A stretch of DNA of 64,000 nucleotides, from NCBI RefSeq assembly GCF_003946545.1, contig NZ_RHOA01000007.1, forward strand, positions 1-64,000, given 5' to 3'. A program made the position numbers and the translations under genes. The notes under the pieces are model-generated. The model saw only the letters and a program-made list of their open reading frames with translations. It did no database searches and was not told the DNA's origin. This document shows positions 26,542-35,941 of the stretch, in pieces (the first letter of the stretch is position 1; the number at the start of each line of letters is the position of its first letter). The stretch comes from Levilactobacillus tangyuanensis (GTDB taxonomy: Bacteria; Bacillota; Bacilli; Lactobacillales; Lactobacillaceae).

Positions 26542-27852
26542 ATGCAACGTATTGCTAATTATTTTAAATTTGAAGAATTAGGTACCAACTTTCGTAAGGA
26601 GACCTTAGCGGGTCTGACCACTTTTGTTTCTATGGCCTACATCCTGTTCGTTAATCCACAGGTTCTTGGGGCCTCGGGGATTAGTCAAGGCGCCGTATTC
26701 ACCGCAACTGCCTTTGCCTCCGCCTTCGGGTGTGCCCTGATGGGAATTCTGGCAAACTATCCTATCGCCATTTCAGCTAGCCTGGGAATCAATGCCTTCT
26801 TTGCCTACTCGGTTGTTATCGGCATGAAGGTTCCCTGGCAAACGGCTCTGGCCGGGGTCTTCGTGGCCTCATTACTCTTCATGGTCTTGACGGCCTTTAA
26901 GTTACGGGAAAAGGTCGTTGATGCCATTCCTCGTGACCTCAAGATGGCCATTAGCGCCGGGATTGGCCTTTTCATTGCCTTCATCGGCCTGAGCCAAGGT
27001 GGCCTAGTCGTTGCCGACAAGTCAACGGTTGTCACGCTAGGCTCCTTGCATGTTGGGAGCACCTGGTTAACGATCTTCGGCCTCCTCGTCACCTTAATCC
27101 TGATGAGCGCCAAGATTCCTGGGGCCATCTTCATTGGGATGGTTGCGAACTCTATTCTTGGACTCGCAACGGGCCTCATCGCCATGCCTAAACACATCGT
27201 CTCCGCAGTGCCTAGCATCAGCTCGACGTTCATGGTTGGGTTCACCCACATGACCGACATCAACTCCGTCCAACTGATCGTGGTCGTCTTGACCTTCTTA
27301 TTAGTCACCTTCTTCGATACCACTGGAACATTAGTTGGTTTGGCCGAACAGGCCGGCTTGGTTAAAGACAACAAGTTACCTCGAATTGGGAAGGCCTTGA
27401 TGGCAGACTCCAGTACGATGGTGGTCGGTTCCCTTCTCGGAACGTCGCCAATGGGGGCCTTCGTTGAATCCTCTGCCGGAATCGCCGTTGGTGGTCGAAG
27501 CGGGTTCACCGCCATTGTCACCGCAATTCTCTTTGTCTTCGGTGCCTTCTTCTCCCCCTTACTGGCCGTTGTCACGAACCAAGTGACCGCACCGGCACTG
27601 ATCATCGTTGGGGTCCTGATGGCCCAATCATTAAAGAACATCCACTGGGAAAAATTCGAAGTGGCCGCTCCCGCATTTCTGATCGTGTTGGGTATGCCAC
27701 TGACCTACAGTATCTCTGACGGGATTGCCCTTGGCTTCATCACGTACCCCTTAACCATGCTCGCCGCCAAACGTGGCAAGGAAGTTGGGCCGATGATGTA
27801 CAGCCTGGCCGTGGTCTTCGTCATCTTCCTCTGGATTCTCAATGCTAACTAG
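26542..27852 (+). CDS. NCS2 family purine permease (guanine/hypoxanthine type)
   Basis: 436 residues, about 12-14 membrane segments. ETLAGLTTFVSMAYILFVNP at the start, ASLGINAFFAY, the conserved FDTTGTLVG and SSTMVVGSLLGTSP...ESSAGIAVGGRSG are hallmarks of the AzgA/PbuG branch, which takes up guanine, hypoxanthine or adenine with protons. AAGGGAG precedes the ATG. The paired PurBoxes upstream support a purine substrate and repression by PurR. A terminator follows. Confidence 0.92.
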   Translation: MQRIANYFKFEELGTNFRKETLAGLTTFVSMAYILFVNPQVLGASGISQGAVFTATAFASAFGCALMGILANYPIAISASLGINAFFAYSVVIGMKVPWQTALAGVFVASLLFMVLTAFKLREKVVDAIPRDLKMAISAGIGLFIAFIGLSQGGLVVADKSTVVTLGSLHVGSTWLTIFGLLVTLILMSAKIPGAIFIGMVANSILGLATGLIAMPKHIVSAVPSISSTFMVGFTHMTDINSVQLIVVVLTFLLVTFFDTTGTLVGLAEQAGLVKDNKLPRIGKALMADSSTMVVGSLLGTSPMGAFVESSAGIAVGGRSGFTAIVTAILFVFGAFFSPLLAVVTNQVTAPALIIVGVLMAQSLKNIHWEKFEVAAPAFLIVLGMPLTYSISDGIALGFITYPLTMLAAKRGKEVGPMMYSLAVVFVIFLWILNAN

Positions 27853-27864
27853 AATTTAACTAGG

Positions 27865-27899
27865 TAAGAGTCGTGACCGCGGTTGCGACTCTTTTATTT
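27865..27899 (+). terminator. terminator of purine permease
   Basis: AAGAGTCGtgACCGCGGTtgCGACTCTT hairpin followed by TTATTTG. Confidence 0.8.
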
Positions 27900-27971
27900 G
27901 TCATTATGGTTAAATTTTCCCGGGTTATACCCGTCAACGAGGCACCCCCACGACAGTCCCTGATCCGCGAC

Positions 27972-28022
27972 AAAAAAGCCGGCTAGAATTCTTCTCAACG
28001 AAAAATTCTAACCGGCTTTTTA
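27972..28022 (-). terminator. terminator of YfhO gene (possibly bidirectional)
   Basis: AAAAAGCCGG.TAGAATT / AATTCTAGCCGGCTTTTTT stem. Confidence 0.9.
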
Positions 28023-28033
28023 CGGAACTTTCT

Positions 28034-31000
28034 TTAGGTTCGTCGACGATACCAAATGGTCTCGCCAACCACAACTAAGCCGCCTAGCACGGTTAGCAGG
28101 ATACCCACCTTTAATCCCGGCGTCGCATAGGTCAAGCGAATCCGATGTGTTCCCGACCCAATCTTGGCCCCAACAAACCCATCATTAACAACTTCGGTGG
28201 CCACGTGTCGACCATCAATCGTTAGGCGCCAACCCGAAGAATATGGAATGGAGGTGGTTAAGATACTTGCCCGATCGGTGGTCAGCCGACCTGATACTGA
28301 ATTATCTTGGACCTTAGCCCGCTTCAACCCTCGACTTTGGACCTCATGGACCTGTTGATCGTAAGTCTTGCCAAATGGCACAGCAATCAACTTCGCCGAT
28401 TTAAAATTAATTTGTTTCGTTGCGTTAAAGGAAATGTCGACCGTCTGTCGACGCTGATTCGAATAACCCAGGTTCATTAGGACACGGTGTTTAGGCTCGT
28501 AATCCGACAGATTATCGGTCCCGAACTGTGAAAAAAGTTTGGTTTGATTACGGGTTTTAACATTAATCCAGTAATCGCCCAGGTCCGGATGATTAACGGC
28601 GTCCCGCCAGGCATTCAACTTCGTTAAGTCTGACCGTGGTGTTGCGCCCAAAACACTTGTATTATTCTGTGACGCGAGTTGTCCCGCCGTCGTTAAATGA
28701 TCGGCGCTAACCCCATCCAAAGCCAAATACAATTCCGTTCCCTGCGCTTGCTTTGGCCGTTTTAACGTCAAGGTATAGGTAATCGGCTTTCCTTGCGCAT
28801 CACTTGTCACCTGATGTAGGCCCGTCTGATTGGCCTGGGCCGTCTTCTGCAAAATCTCCTGGTTAGCCAGCAAGACTTGTTTCAAGGCGGCCTTGTCCTG
28901 ATTCAGATTGACCATGGGGCCATATTGCTGAACCTCTTTGTCGCTAATCAACCCGTCTTGATCAGGCGTTAACTCAGGTAGTTTCAGCGTGCGACCAAAG
29001 TCCGTTAATTGTTTCTCTCCTAGGCCGGCCTTAGCTGCCGCATGGGCCTGCTGGAGTCGATATTGAATGACCTTATTCGTACTGTCAATGACCGGCGCCG
29101 TCTCTGCTTTAACCGTGTAGGCCAGGTTTCGCTTAGGCGACTGATAATGGGCCACCTGAGTTCCTTGCCTGCCCTGACGGACCACGGCCGTTTGGCTTAG
29201 ACTCCGTTCCCGGTCGAGACTCGAGAGCCCTTCCCAGGTCGATTGGGACATGGTCGTCGGTTGCGTGTAGACCAGCGGAAAGTTCAGGCTTGTCGTGAGC
29301 ACCTGGGTTCCCGAACCATTCGACAACCCGTAGACCGGTTTTTCCGGATAGACCTTCTTTTGAGCATGATACCCATATGGTAAGGCGTTCCCATTGGCCA
29401 CCTGATCCTCACGGGCAAATAAATACTTAACCCCGAGAATTTGATTCAGTGTTGTCCGACTGTCGGCCTGGCCCATGGGGGCATTCATTGAGTACTCTGA
29501 GTTCTGTAAGTCCTGGCTAAACTGGCCAATGTAACCATTTTGAACGGAGAAATACGACATCACACCATGGAGGCCGTGAGTCATCGTCATATTATTTCCC
29601 ACCGTCCGTAAGAGGTTAAAGTTACGCGTGGCATTGACTCGGGTGAACGCCTTGGACTGCTGCGCAACGGTTTGAGCGTCATCAAAATAGTCTTGAATGT
29701 ACGCTGTGGCGTCGCCTTGTCGCAGCTGTTGTGTCGCTTGAACCCCCGCGTTCGGATCGTAATATCCCCAAGCATTGCTAACCAGATTTAGGCCCACTAG
29801 GATCCAAACCAGCCCAATGGTCCATCTAGCCGGTTGTTGGCCAATGCCCATAATCACCGCCATTAGGGCCAGCAACAACCCATAGGTGATCAGGTTACGG
29901 CCGGGATTACTAAACACCAAGCCATTGCCTAAATAGACCAGCCCTAACAACGCAGCCGTACTACCGCCGAGCCACCAGCGATCGTGGCGGGTCAGCATCG
30001 TCAAATGATCCATGAGCGTCATCGTTGCCAGGCCAAAAGGCACGGCGGCCATTAAGATCCACCGATTGGATGGCGTTGAAAAAATATTGAAGGCTGCCGC
30101 TACGGCAGGAATCAACAGGCCGATACCAATCGTGACCAACGTCATGGCTAACCATTTGTGGTCTCGCCAATGAACCAAGCTATAGACGCAGCCAAAGAAT
30201 GTCAGACTGCTAATCCCGAGCACCGCCCAATAATTAACCGTATTCCCGGTCGTCAAAACGATGTTACTCAATTGTAGATAATAGCCGCTAGGGTACGTCA
30301 ACAAACCATTGGCAAAGACCGACATGGTCCGGGTAGACTGCAGCATCGCAAGTAACGACGGTAACAGCAGGACCCCCGAGATAAGTAAACCAACCCCAGC
30401 AGCGGCCAGAAAGCGACCAATCGCCCGCGGCCACTTGAGTGCCAGCGTTCCCTCATCTTTTAGACGGTAAAAGTGAATGACTGCGTAAATGAGACTACCC
30501 AGCCCTAATATGTAAGCAAAATAAAAATTGCTGAGAATGGTTAATCCGGTCATAACACCCAGGAAGCCCCAGCCCTTGCCGCGCAAGATCCGATCGATGC
30601 CGATAAAGAGTAATGGCGTCCAAATCATTGGCAGTAAGAAGAAGGGATGGTGAACACCAATCATCAACGAATAACCTGTGAAGGCATACGTTAACGCCCC
30701 CATCAGCCGGCTACTAGGCCGAAACTCATAGTACTCGGCCAAAGCCAAAAAGGCCAATCCGGTGGCGTACAGCCTAAAGACAATAAACCAGCCATAGCCC
30801 GCTTCTAACCAGTGAGTGGGCAAGAGTGCCAATGCATAAGCAAACGGGTCACCAAGGACATAATAGGCTAGTGTCGTGAGCTTATCCGCCCCCAGGCCAA
30901 AGGTCCAAGACCAGCCGGCCACGCCACCTAACCCAGATTTCATTAACAAACGATGTAGTTCAAGAATTAACGGATAATGTTGTGTGACGCCATCCATATT

Positions 31001-31114
31001 CCAGATCAGCGTCCGATGCGCTAGTCCAAATACCCCAAAGCTTAGCGCCGCGATCACCGCAAACCCCAGGGTATACAATACCCACAAAGGCCAACGGCGG
31101 TTTGCGATTTTCAT
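28034..31114 (-). CDS. YfhO family membrane protein
   Basis: 1026 residues. About 12 membrane segments fill the first 460 residues, then a large extracytoplasmic domain and a final membrane segment (about 1000-1020). The start (FGLAHRTLIWNMDGVTQHYP) and the loop SWTFGLGADKLTTLAYYVLGDP are typical of the YfhO family of GT-C-like proteins. Relatives serve in glycosylation of lipoteichoic acid or other wall polymers; the exact substrate is unknown here. GGAGGC lies before the ATG. Monocistronic. Confidence 0.88.
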   Translation of the reverse strand: MKIANRRWPLWVLYTLGFAVIAALSFGVFGLAHRTLIWNMDGVTQHYPLILELHRLLMKSGLGGVAGWSWTFGLGADKLTTLAYYVLGDPFAYALALLPTHWLEAGYGWFIVFRLYATGLAFLALAEYYEFRPSSRLMGALTYAFTGYSLMIGVHHPFFLLPMIWTPLLFIGIDRILRGKGWGFLGVMTGLTILSNFYFAYILGLGSLIYAVIHFYRLKDEGTLALKWPRAIGRFLAAAGVGLLISGVLLLPSLLAMLQSTRTMSVFANGLLTYPSGYYLQLSNIVLTTGNTVNYWAVLGISSLTFFGCVYSLVHWRDHKWLAMTLVTIGIGLLIPAVAAAFNIFSTPSNRWILMAAVPFGLATMTLMDHLTMLTRHDRWWLGGSTAALLGLVYLGNGLVFSNPGRNLITYGLLLALMAVIMGIGQQPARWTIGLVWILVGLNLVSNAWGYYDPNAGVQATQQLRQGDATAYIQDYFDDAQTVAQQSKAFTRVNATRNFNLLRTVGNNMTMTHGLHGVMSYFSVQNGYIGQFSQDLQNSEYSMNAPMGQADSRTTLNQILGVKYLFAREDQVANGNALPYGYHAQKKVYPEKPVYGLSNGSGTQVLTTSLNFPLVYTQPTTMSQSTWEGLSSLDRERSLSQTAVVRQGRQGTQVAHYQSPKRNLAYTVKAETAPVIDSTNKVIQYRLQQAHAAAKAGLGEKQLTDFGRTLKLPELTPDQDGLISDKEVQQYGPMVNLNQDKAALKQVLLANQEILQKTAQANQTGLHQVTSDAQGKPITYTLTLKRPKQAQGTELYLALDGVSADHLTTAGQLASQNNTSVLGATPRSDLTKLNAWRDAVNHPDLGDYWINVKTRNQTKLFSQFGTDNLSDYEPKHRVLMNLGYSNQRRQTVDISFNATKQINFKSAKLIAVPFGKTYDQQVHEVQSRGLKRAKVQDNSVSGRLTTDRASILTTSIPYSSGWRLTIDGRHVATEVVNDGFVGAKIGSGTHRIRLTYATPGLKVGILLTVLGGLVVVGETIWYRRRT

Positions 31115-31277
31115 GATGATGCCTCCAATTATTTAATCCGCAATAGCCTAGGAACAGGCCAACTTACTTTAATCTACACAAGCCAAGCGGTTGGTGTCAA
31201 TCCTTCTGGCCAGACAATACCGGATTATAAGGTTTCGCGGACCCATTTTTCCCTAACGATAACTGTCCCCCACGATC

Positions 31278-31314
31278 AAAAAAAGGGCGCCGCGGTTGGT
31301 TGCGACGCCCTTTC
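31278..31314 (-). terminator. terminator of cardiolipin synthase
   Basis: AAAGGGCGtCGCaaCC / GGttGCGgCGCCCTTT-type hairpin with T7 on the minus strand. Confidence 0.85.
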
Positions 31315-31388
31315 ACATACTTTCTAAACTGCCGGTTACCCAGCAGAACTAATAATACGCCATCCCCAGCTGGAAACCAAGTCAGGTC

Positions 31389-32846
31389 TTATAAAATCGG
31401 CGAAAGTAACCGGGAAGCTGTCTGCTTGAATTTTAAATAAACAGACTGTTGATCAAACTTCTCCGGCGTAATCAATTCGCTCTGCCGCATATCGGCCTCG
31501 TAAATTTCTTCTAGTTGTGTGGCAACCGCCGCATCATAGATAAACGCATTAATTTCAAAGTTTAATTTGAAACTCCGATAGTCCATGTTGGCCGAGCCAA
31601 CGGAGGCGATCCGACCATCAACGACCATGGTTTTGGCATGAATGAAGCCGTGGTGGTAATAGTAAATTTTAACCCCATCGGCGGCCAGTTGCCGCGCATA
31701 ATACTGGGTTGCTCGATAAACAAACGCGTGATCTGGTTTATCAGGAATCATGATTCGAACGTCGATCCCAGCCATAGCCGCGATCCGCAAGGAGTCCAAG
31801 ACACTGTCGTCTGGAATCAGATAGGGCGTTTGAATCCACAACCGCTTCTCAGCGGTCTGGATGAGGCGCATGTAGCCCATCTTAATCTGTTGCAGGTCCG
31901 AATCGGGTCCACTGGAAACAATCTGAAGACTTGTCTCCCCTTTGACCTTGGTCAGTGGGAAGTACTTCGTCTCAATCCGATCATCCCTAAACGGATTGTC
32001 CCGATCGGTTGCGTTCCAGTCCAACATGAAACGAGCCTGTAAGGCAAAGACACCGGACCCGACGATCCGCAGGTGCGTATCCCGCCAATAACCAAACTTT
32101 TCTTTTCGCCCAAGATATTGGTCGCCAATGTTGAAGCCACCAACGTAGCCAATCTCCCCATCAATCGTGACAATCTTCCGGTGATCACGGAAGTTTAACC
32201 GAAAGTCAATGACGGCCGACTGCGTTCCCAGGAACGGTTCTACATGGCCACCGACATCAATCAATGGCTTAAAGAAGGACTTCCAGGTTCCAAGGGAACC
32301 CCATGGGTCGTAGATCACCCGGACCTCAACCCCTGAGCGAGCCTTCTTAACCAACAGGTCTAAGATATCATTACCAATCTTGTCATTATAGAAGGTGTAA
32401 AACTCGATATGAACACTCGAGTGGGCACCTTCAATATCTTCCATCATTAAGTGAAACAGCTTATGCCCGTCCGTAATCACCCGAACGCGATTCTTACGGG
32501 CTAGAAAGGCCTGATCCGTTTCCATAAACATGTTAACCATGTTGATAACGGAGTGACTGATTTGATCAGCCGGCATAATTTGATTGCCAATCTGATCTCG
32601 CTGTTGTTGTAACCGTTCGTCTAACTGGACGGCCACTTGATGTTGCAATCGAAACATCCGGCCCTTAGGTAATTTCCGGCCAATGAAGGCGTAGGCAATG
32701 AACCCGACCACCGGCACTAACACCAGCACCAACATCCATGCCCACGTCGCAGCAATATCCCGTTTCTCCCGGAAAACCGTCACGAAGGCCAACGCCGAGT
32801 TGACGATCACAATAATTTCTAAGATTAAGGTGTAATTCACATCCAC
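31389..32846 (-). CDS. cls: cardiolipin synthase
   Basis: 485 residues. Two N-terminal membrane segments (PLDc_N type), then two phospholipase-D domains with the catalytic HKD motifs HRKIVTID and HAKTMVVD. It joins two phosphatidylglycerols into cardiolipin at the membrane. The GTG at 32846 is chosen because AGGAGG is eight bases upstream; the frame is open further but without a site. Monocistronic with its own terminator. Confidence 0.93.
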   Translation of the reverse strand: MDVNYTLILEIIVIVNSALAFVTVFREKRDIAATWAWMLVLVLVPVVGFIAYAFIGRKLPKGRMFRLQHQVAVQLDERLQQQRDQIGNQIMPADQISHSVINMVNMFMETDQAFLARKNRVRVITDGHKLFHLMMEDIEGAHSSVHIEFYTFYNDKIGNDILDLLVKKARSGVEVRVIYDPWGSLGTWKSFFKPLIDVGGHVEPFLGTQSAVIDFRLNFRDHRKIVTIDGEIGYVGGFNIGDQYLGRKEKFGYWRDTHLRIVGSGVFALQARFMLDWNATDRDNPFRDDRIETKYFPLTKVKGETSLQIVSSGPDSDLQQIKMGYMRLIQTAEKRLWIQTPYLIPDDSVLDSLRIAAMAGIDVRIMIPDKPDHAFVYRATQYYARQLAADGVKIYYYHHGFIHAKTMVVDGRIASVGSANMDYRSFKLNFEINAFIYDAAVATQLEEIYEADMRQSELITPEKFDQQSVYLKFKQTASRLLSPIL

Positions 32847-32958
32847 GGGGAAACCCTCCTCTGTTCTCTGTCTCCTCATAATACGCCAAATCGTCCAAAT
32901 GTCTTTACTTTTTTTTAATTTTTAGTCATAATAACTCTAATTTTTCAGGAGGTGTCCC

Positions 32959-33114
32959 ATGACTTCATTCACGTATTCTTTACTGGGAGGACTTCACGGA
33001 ACTGGGTCTTTTCGGATTGTCCGCTGGGTCTTCCGTGACAACCCAAGCGTCGGCCTAATCCTCTTAGCTGGGATTATTCTGTATGCTATTTATCGCTATA
33101 TGAATCGTCATTAA
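32959..33114 (+). CDS. small single-TM protein (51 aa)
   Basis: MTSFTYSLLGG... reads 51 codons to TAA, with AGGAGG (32948-32953) five bases before the ATG and a strong terminator right after. Residues 31-47 are one membrane segment, followed by a basic tail RYMNRH. The strong ribosome site plus terminator make it a likely real gene despite its size. No family recognised. Divergent from cls. Confidence 0.65.
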   Translation: MTSFTYSLLGGLHGTGSFRIVRWVFRDNPSVGLILLAGIILYAIYRYMNRH

Positions 33115-33121
33115 CGACCAC

Positions 33122-33164
33122 AACGGGCCGTGACAAATTTAAATTGTCACGGCCCGTTTATCTT
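33122..33164. terminator. bidirectional terminator
   Basis: ACGGGCCGTGACAA / TTGTCACGGCCCGT, a perfect 14-bp stem between the 51-aa gene and the convergent nuclease. Confidence 0.9.
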
Positions 33165-33181
33165 ATACCAAACCCACGGCC

Positions 33182-33997
33182 CTAAAAGGCGGCCGCCGGA
33201 TTCCCTAGCTGACTGGTTCCTGTATTGTAGTTAATCTTAATGCCCGCCTGAATGTTAAAAATGTAGACATTGTAAGAAATCCCGCTAGTTTCAACGGATT
33301 TAGCCTGCATATGGACCCCACGAGCCACCAGTTCTTGACCACGAAAGACCGGTTCGACCTGGTAACGAACGTGGTCACTTGGATGACTCTTCAGATAACT
33401 AGCAACGGGATTTTCATAGGCTGTCATCCCCGGATCATTCAGCGATCGGGTTCCCGTCATCAGGTTCTTCAAGTTATTATTTTGCCCCGTCAACTGATAC
33501 CCAATCAAGTGACTACGGTTGTACAAATAACCCCGTTTGCCATTTACCGTATAAGGCTTGTTTTTCCAACCGGTTGGATTGACATACAGCGGTTCCCGCT
33601 TGGCCGTGGGCATCGTGGACTTACTCAGCATGGCATTCGCCGTCGTGACCCGATTCAGGCTATCAAGCGCCCCATAGGTCGCCCAGGCGCCCTTCTTAAG
33701 TGACAACGTCTGTTGACTAAAGGTGGGCCGATTATGGTTCACCGCAACAATCTGCGTCCCCTTGTAGGCCTGTTGGGCCAACGCCTGACCGGTCACCGAT
33801 TGCTTCGGCGCGGTGGCTTCTTTCGACGCGCCGTTGGTCACGCGACTGACCGCACTCGAGGCCTCGCGACCAACCTTACTGGTCGGGGATGATCCCTGTT
33901 GACTCAGTCCTCCGCCAATCACACCAATGGCAATGACGATTAGCGCGGTAACCAAGGATGTCTTACTGCGCCGGCGTCCTCGACGACGTTTACTCAT
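33182..33997 (-). CDS. DNA/RNA non-specific endonuclease, secreted or anchored
   Basis: 271 residues: basic start KRRRGRRRSK, a membrane segment (about 14-30), a low-complexity linker, then an EndA/NucA-like nuclease domain. The catalytic block reads NRSHLIGYQLTGQNNNLKNL, with the His of the DRGH-type motif and the downstream Asn for metal binding (first residue Asn, not Asp). Likely functions are nucleotide scavenging or DNA processing at the surface. AGGGAGGAAG precedes the ATG. Confidence 0.87.
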   Translation of the reverse strand: MSKRRRGRRRSKTSLVTALIVIAIGVIGGGLSQQGSSPTSKVGREASSAVSRVTNGASKEATAPKQSVTGQALAQQAYKGTQIVAVNHNRPTFSQQTLSLKKGAWATYGALDSLNRVTTANAMLSKSTMPTAKREPLYVNPTGWKNKPYTVNGKRGYLYNRSHLIGYQLTGQNNNLKNLMTGTRSLNDPGMTAYENPVASYLKSHPSDHVRYQVEPVFRGQELVARGVHMQAKSVETSGISYNVYIFNIQAGIKINYNTGTSQLGNPAAAF

Positions 33998-34245
33998 CTA
34001 AATCTTCCTCCCTTAGCTTCCAAAACTCTCTGTCATATTCTAGCAGAAAAACATGTGTTCGTCTTTAGCGAATGCCAACTTTTTTAAAATTTATTGGTTC
34101 TGTTCAGCAACGGTAACTTAACGCTTTTTTAACTGACCCGTTATCGTTTGGCCTAGGTGAACATGCTATACTGACAGTAGTTAAGCGTAGGTCATTTGTA
34201 CCTGCACCATAAAACTGTTATGATTTTTGATGAGGTGATTGAGAT

Positions 34246-34791
34246 ATGAAGAAATCGCGGATTTTTGCCGCTGCTCTGAGCTTAGTAGCCGTTATGGCCG
34301 TGGGCCTGGCCGGTTGCAGTAATAGCAACAGTAGCAAATCGGGGAGTAACCAACAAGCTAGTTTTAAGAACAAAACGACTAAGAAAGCCGACGTTAAGTC
34401 AACGTTAACCAGTTCAAAGCAACTCTGGTACGTCACGGGTTCTGTGAACGCTAAGAGTAATTCCGGTCTAGAAGCCTACAGCTTCGACAAGCAAGGCAAT
34501 GCGACCGTCTACAACGTTAACAAAATCTACAAGTCTTACGCCGCCGCTGATAAGGCTAAGGCATTGAACAAGGAAGGGACCCTTAAGGCCACCTTCAAGA
34601 CCAAGGGCGATGACACCATCGTCAACTTTAAAGGGAAACTGTCCGACATCCCAATGACACAAAAGTTTACGGTCAAGGACACCTTGACGGGTAAGAATAA
34701 AGCAACGCATCTTAAAGTTGCCGGTTATCATATCGCCCGTGACGTGGACAATGACGTCACGAAGGCGGTTATGATTAAGGTCGGTAAGTAA
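34246..34791 (+). CDS. hypothetical lipoprotein
   Basis: 181 residues. Lipoprotein signal with lipobox LAGC (Cys at about residue 24), a Ser/Asn/Lys-rich spacer, then a small globular domain of alternating Lys and Thr strands (LTSSKQLWYVTG...). Exported and lipid-anchored. Family not recognised; similar Lactobacillus lipoproteins have no known role. GAGGTGA precedes the ATG. Confidence 0.78.
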   Translation: MKKSRIFAAALSLVAVMAVGLAGCSNSNSSKSGSNQQASFKNKTTKKADVKSTLTSSKQLWYVTGSVNAKSNSGLEAYSFDKQGNATVYNVNKIYKSYAAADKAKALNKEGTLKATFKTKGDDTIVNFKGKLSDIPMTQKFTVKDTLTGKNKATHLKVAGYHIARDVDNDVTKAVMIKVGK

Positions 34792-34811
34792 CATCGACAG
34801 CATTTAAGACT

Positions 34812-34841
34812 GTCGGGACTTCGGTCTCGACCGTTTTCTTT
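34812..34841 (+). terminator. terminator of lipoprotein gene
   Basis: GTCGGGAC / GTCTCGAC 8-bp stem with a TTCG tetraloop, then CGTTTTCTTT. Confidence 0.75.
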
Positions 34842-34878
34842 GCGTCGCTAAGCATAAACGAAGGCTAGGTGGAAACTG

Positions 34879-35049
34879 ATGAAAAGAATTGTTCCCGGAT
34901 TGTTAGGTGTCATCGTCGTTGGCGGTATCGTGATCTATCAACAGATGCGCCATCTGCCGTGGATTGTCATGTTAGAAACTGGCATTCTCGGCATCGGGGT
35001 CGTCTTCAGTATTCTCCATTTCATCAGTGTCTGGCGCAACCGCCACTAA
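34879..35049 (+). CDS. small two-TM protein (56 aa)
   Basis: Opens at ATG 34879 after AGGTGG with seven bases spacing and ends at TAA 35047-35049. Two hydrophobic segments (4-20 and 28-49) with basic ends (MKR..., WRNRH). Not recognised. It is 70 bp upstream of another small gene with a His-rich tail; the two may form a unit. Confidence 0.6.
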   Translation: MKRIVPGLLGVIVVGGIVIYQQMRHLPWIVMLETGILGIGVVFSILHFISVWRNRH

Positions 35050-35119
35050 CGAGCCCGATCGTCTCGCCTGACAGCGCTTCCTTTTTGAGCTATGATAGCC
35101 GAAAGGAGCGTGATTTAAT

Positions 35120-35413
35120 ATGTTAGGACACCGATTACCCGTCAACCCTGTCGAAGCCATTTCTCCCGAACAGCGTGCGCGTCTACTCACCCTAATCGAA
35201 GAGAATCCATGGCTGATTCCTGCTACCGCCGCCTTACAAGTTATTCCGGCCGCCGTGCTGATTCATGGCTACTGGAAGAACCGCCAATTAAAAAAACAAC
35301 TTCAAATTGCACGTGAACGCACCAAGCAATTACGGCTTCAAGATGATGAACCCGACGAGTGTGCCGGTCATCCCCATCTGTTAAGCCACCCGCATCCGCA
35401 CTTTCATCATTAG
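35120..35413 (+). CDS. small protein with His-rich C-terminus
   Basis: 97 residues: one hydrophobic segment (about 31-50), a charged coiled-coil-like stretch (KNRQLKKQLQIARERTKQL), then a tail with one Cys and seven His in the last 17 residues (CAGHPHLLSHPHPHFHH). Such tails bind Zn, Ni or Cu in metallochaperones, so metal buffering or sensing is plausible but unproved. AAAGGAG is ten bases before the ATG. A terminator follows. Confidence 0.65.
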   Translation: MLGHRLPVNPVEAISPEQRARLLTLIEENPWLIPATAALQVIPAAVLIHGYWKNRQLKKQLQIARERTKQLRLQDDEPDECAGHPHLLSHPHPHFHH

Positions 35414-35418
35414 TCCCG

Positions 35419-35447
35419 GCCGCCGCTAAAAAATTGGCGGCTTTTTT
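35419..35447 (+). terminator. terminator of His-rich protein gene
   Basis: GCCGCC / GGCGGC stem followed by T6. Confidence 0.85.
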
Positions 35448-35449
35448 GA

Positions 35450-35941
35450 TTCAGTTGATTATGTTAATTCTTATTAAAATGATTAGAATTTTTAAAAACC
35501 ACTAAAAAGATCCGGTCTCGATCGGTCGATATTCGTCAAAATCCACTGATAACCATTAGTTTCATTTAATCCAATCCCTGGAAGGGCTCTGTTTTTCACT
35601 ACTATAAATAAAAACTATCTATACTCATTAGTATTTTAAAAATAATCTTCACAGTTTCTTCATAATTTCCGATTAGGATATCCATAGACCAAGATCCAGT
35701 TCACCAATCAAATTAATTAATCTTTCTGTTCCTAACCAGTTCAGCATAACCGTCTCTAATCGGACGGTTTTTTGATCATTAGCGTTTTTTCAAAAACATT
35801 GCCTCGCAAAACCATTTAGGGGTACACTCTAAGTGACCTAGCCGCGCCACTTTGAGCGACCCATTCCCCATTCCAGGCCTTTGCGAGCTTAGCCAACGAC
35901 TAGGACATCCTTAAAATCCGAATACTAAGGTGGAATTTTAA
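35450..35941. other. A/T-rich intergenic region with an orphan terminator
   Basis: About 490 bp without a convincing ORF. It holds TATACT (35620-35625), a small hairpin ATACT-CATT-AGTAT (35621-35634), an isolated terminator at 35748-35773, and then the promoter and 100-nt leader of the next gene (TTGCCT, 18 bp, TACACT near 35810-35840). The middle part could be a small RNA gene or the remains of a lost gene. Confidence 0.5.
35748..35773 (+). terminator. orphan intrinsic terminator
   Basis: AACCGTC / GACGGTT stem followed by T6, 300 bp downstream of the last gene, which already has its own terminator. Confidence 0.75.

Noticed and set aside
26805-27641. 278-codon ORF antisense to the purine permease
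   Set aside because: No ribosome site, low-complexity composition (Pro, Thr, Met), and the opposite strand is a clear permease.
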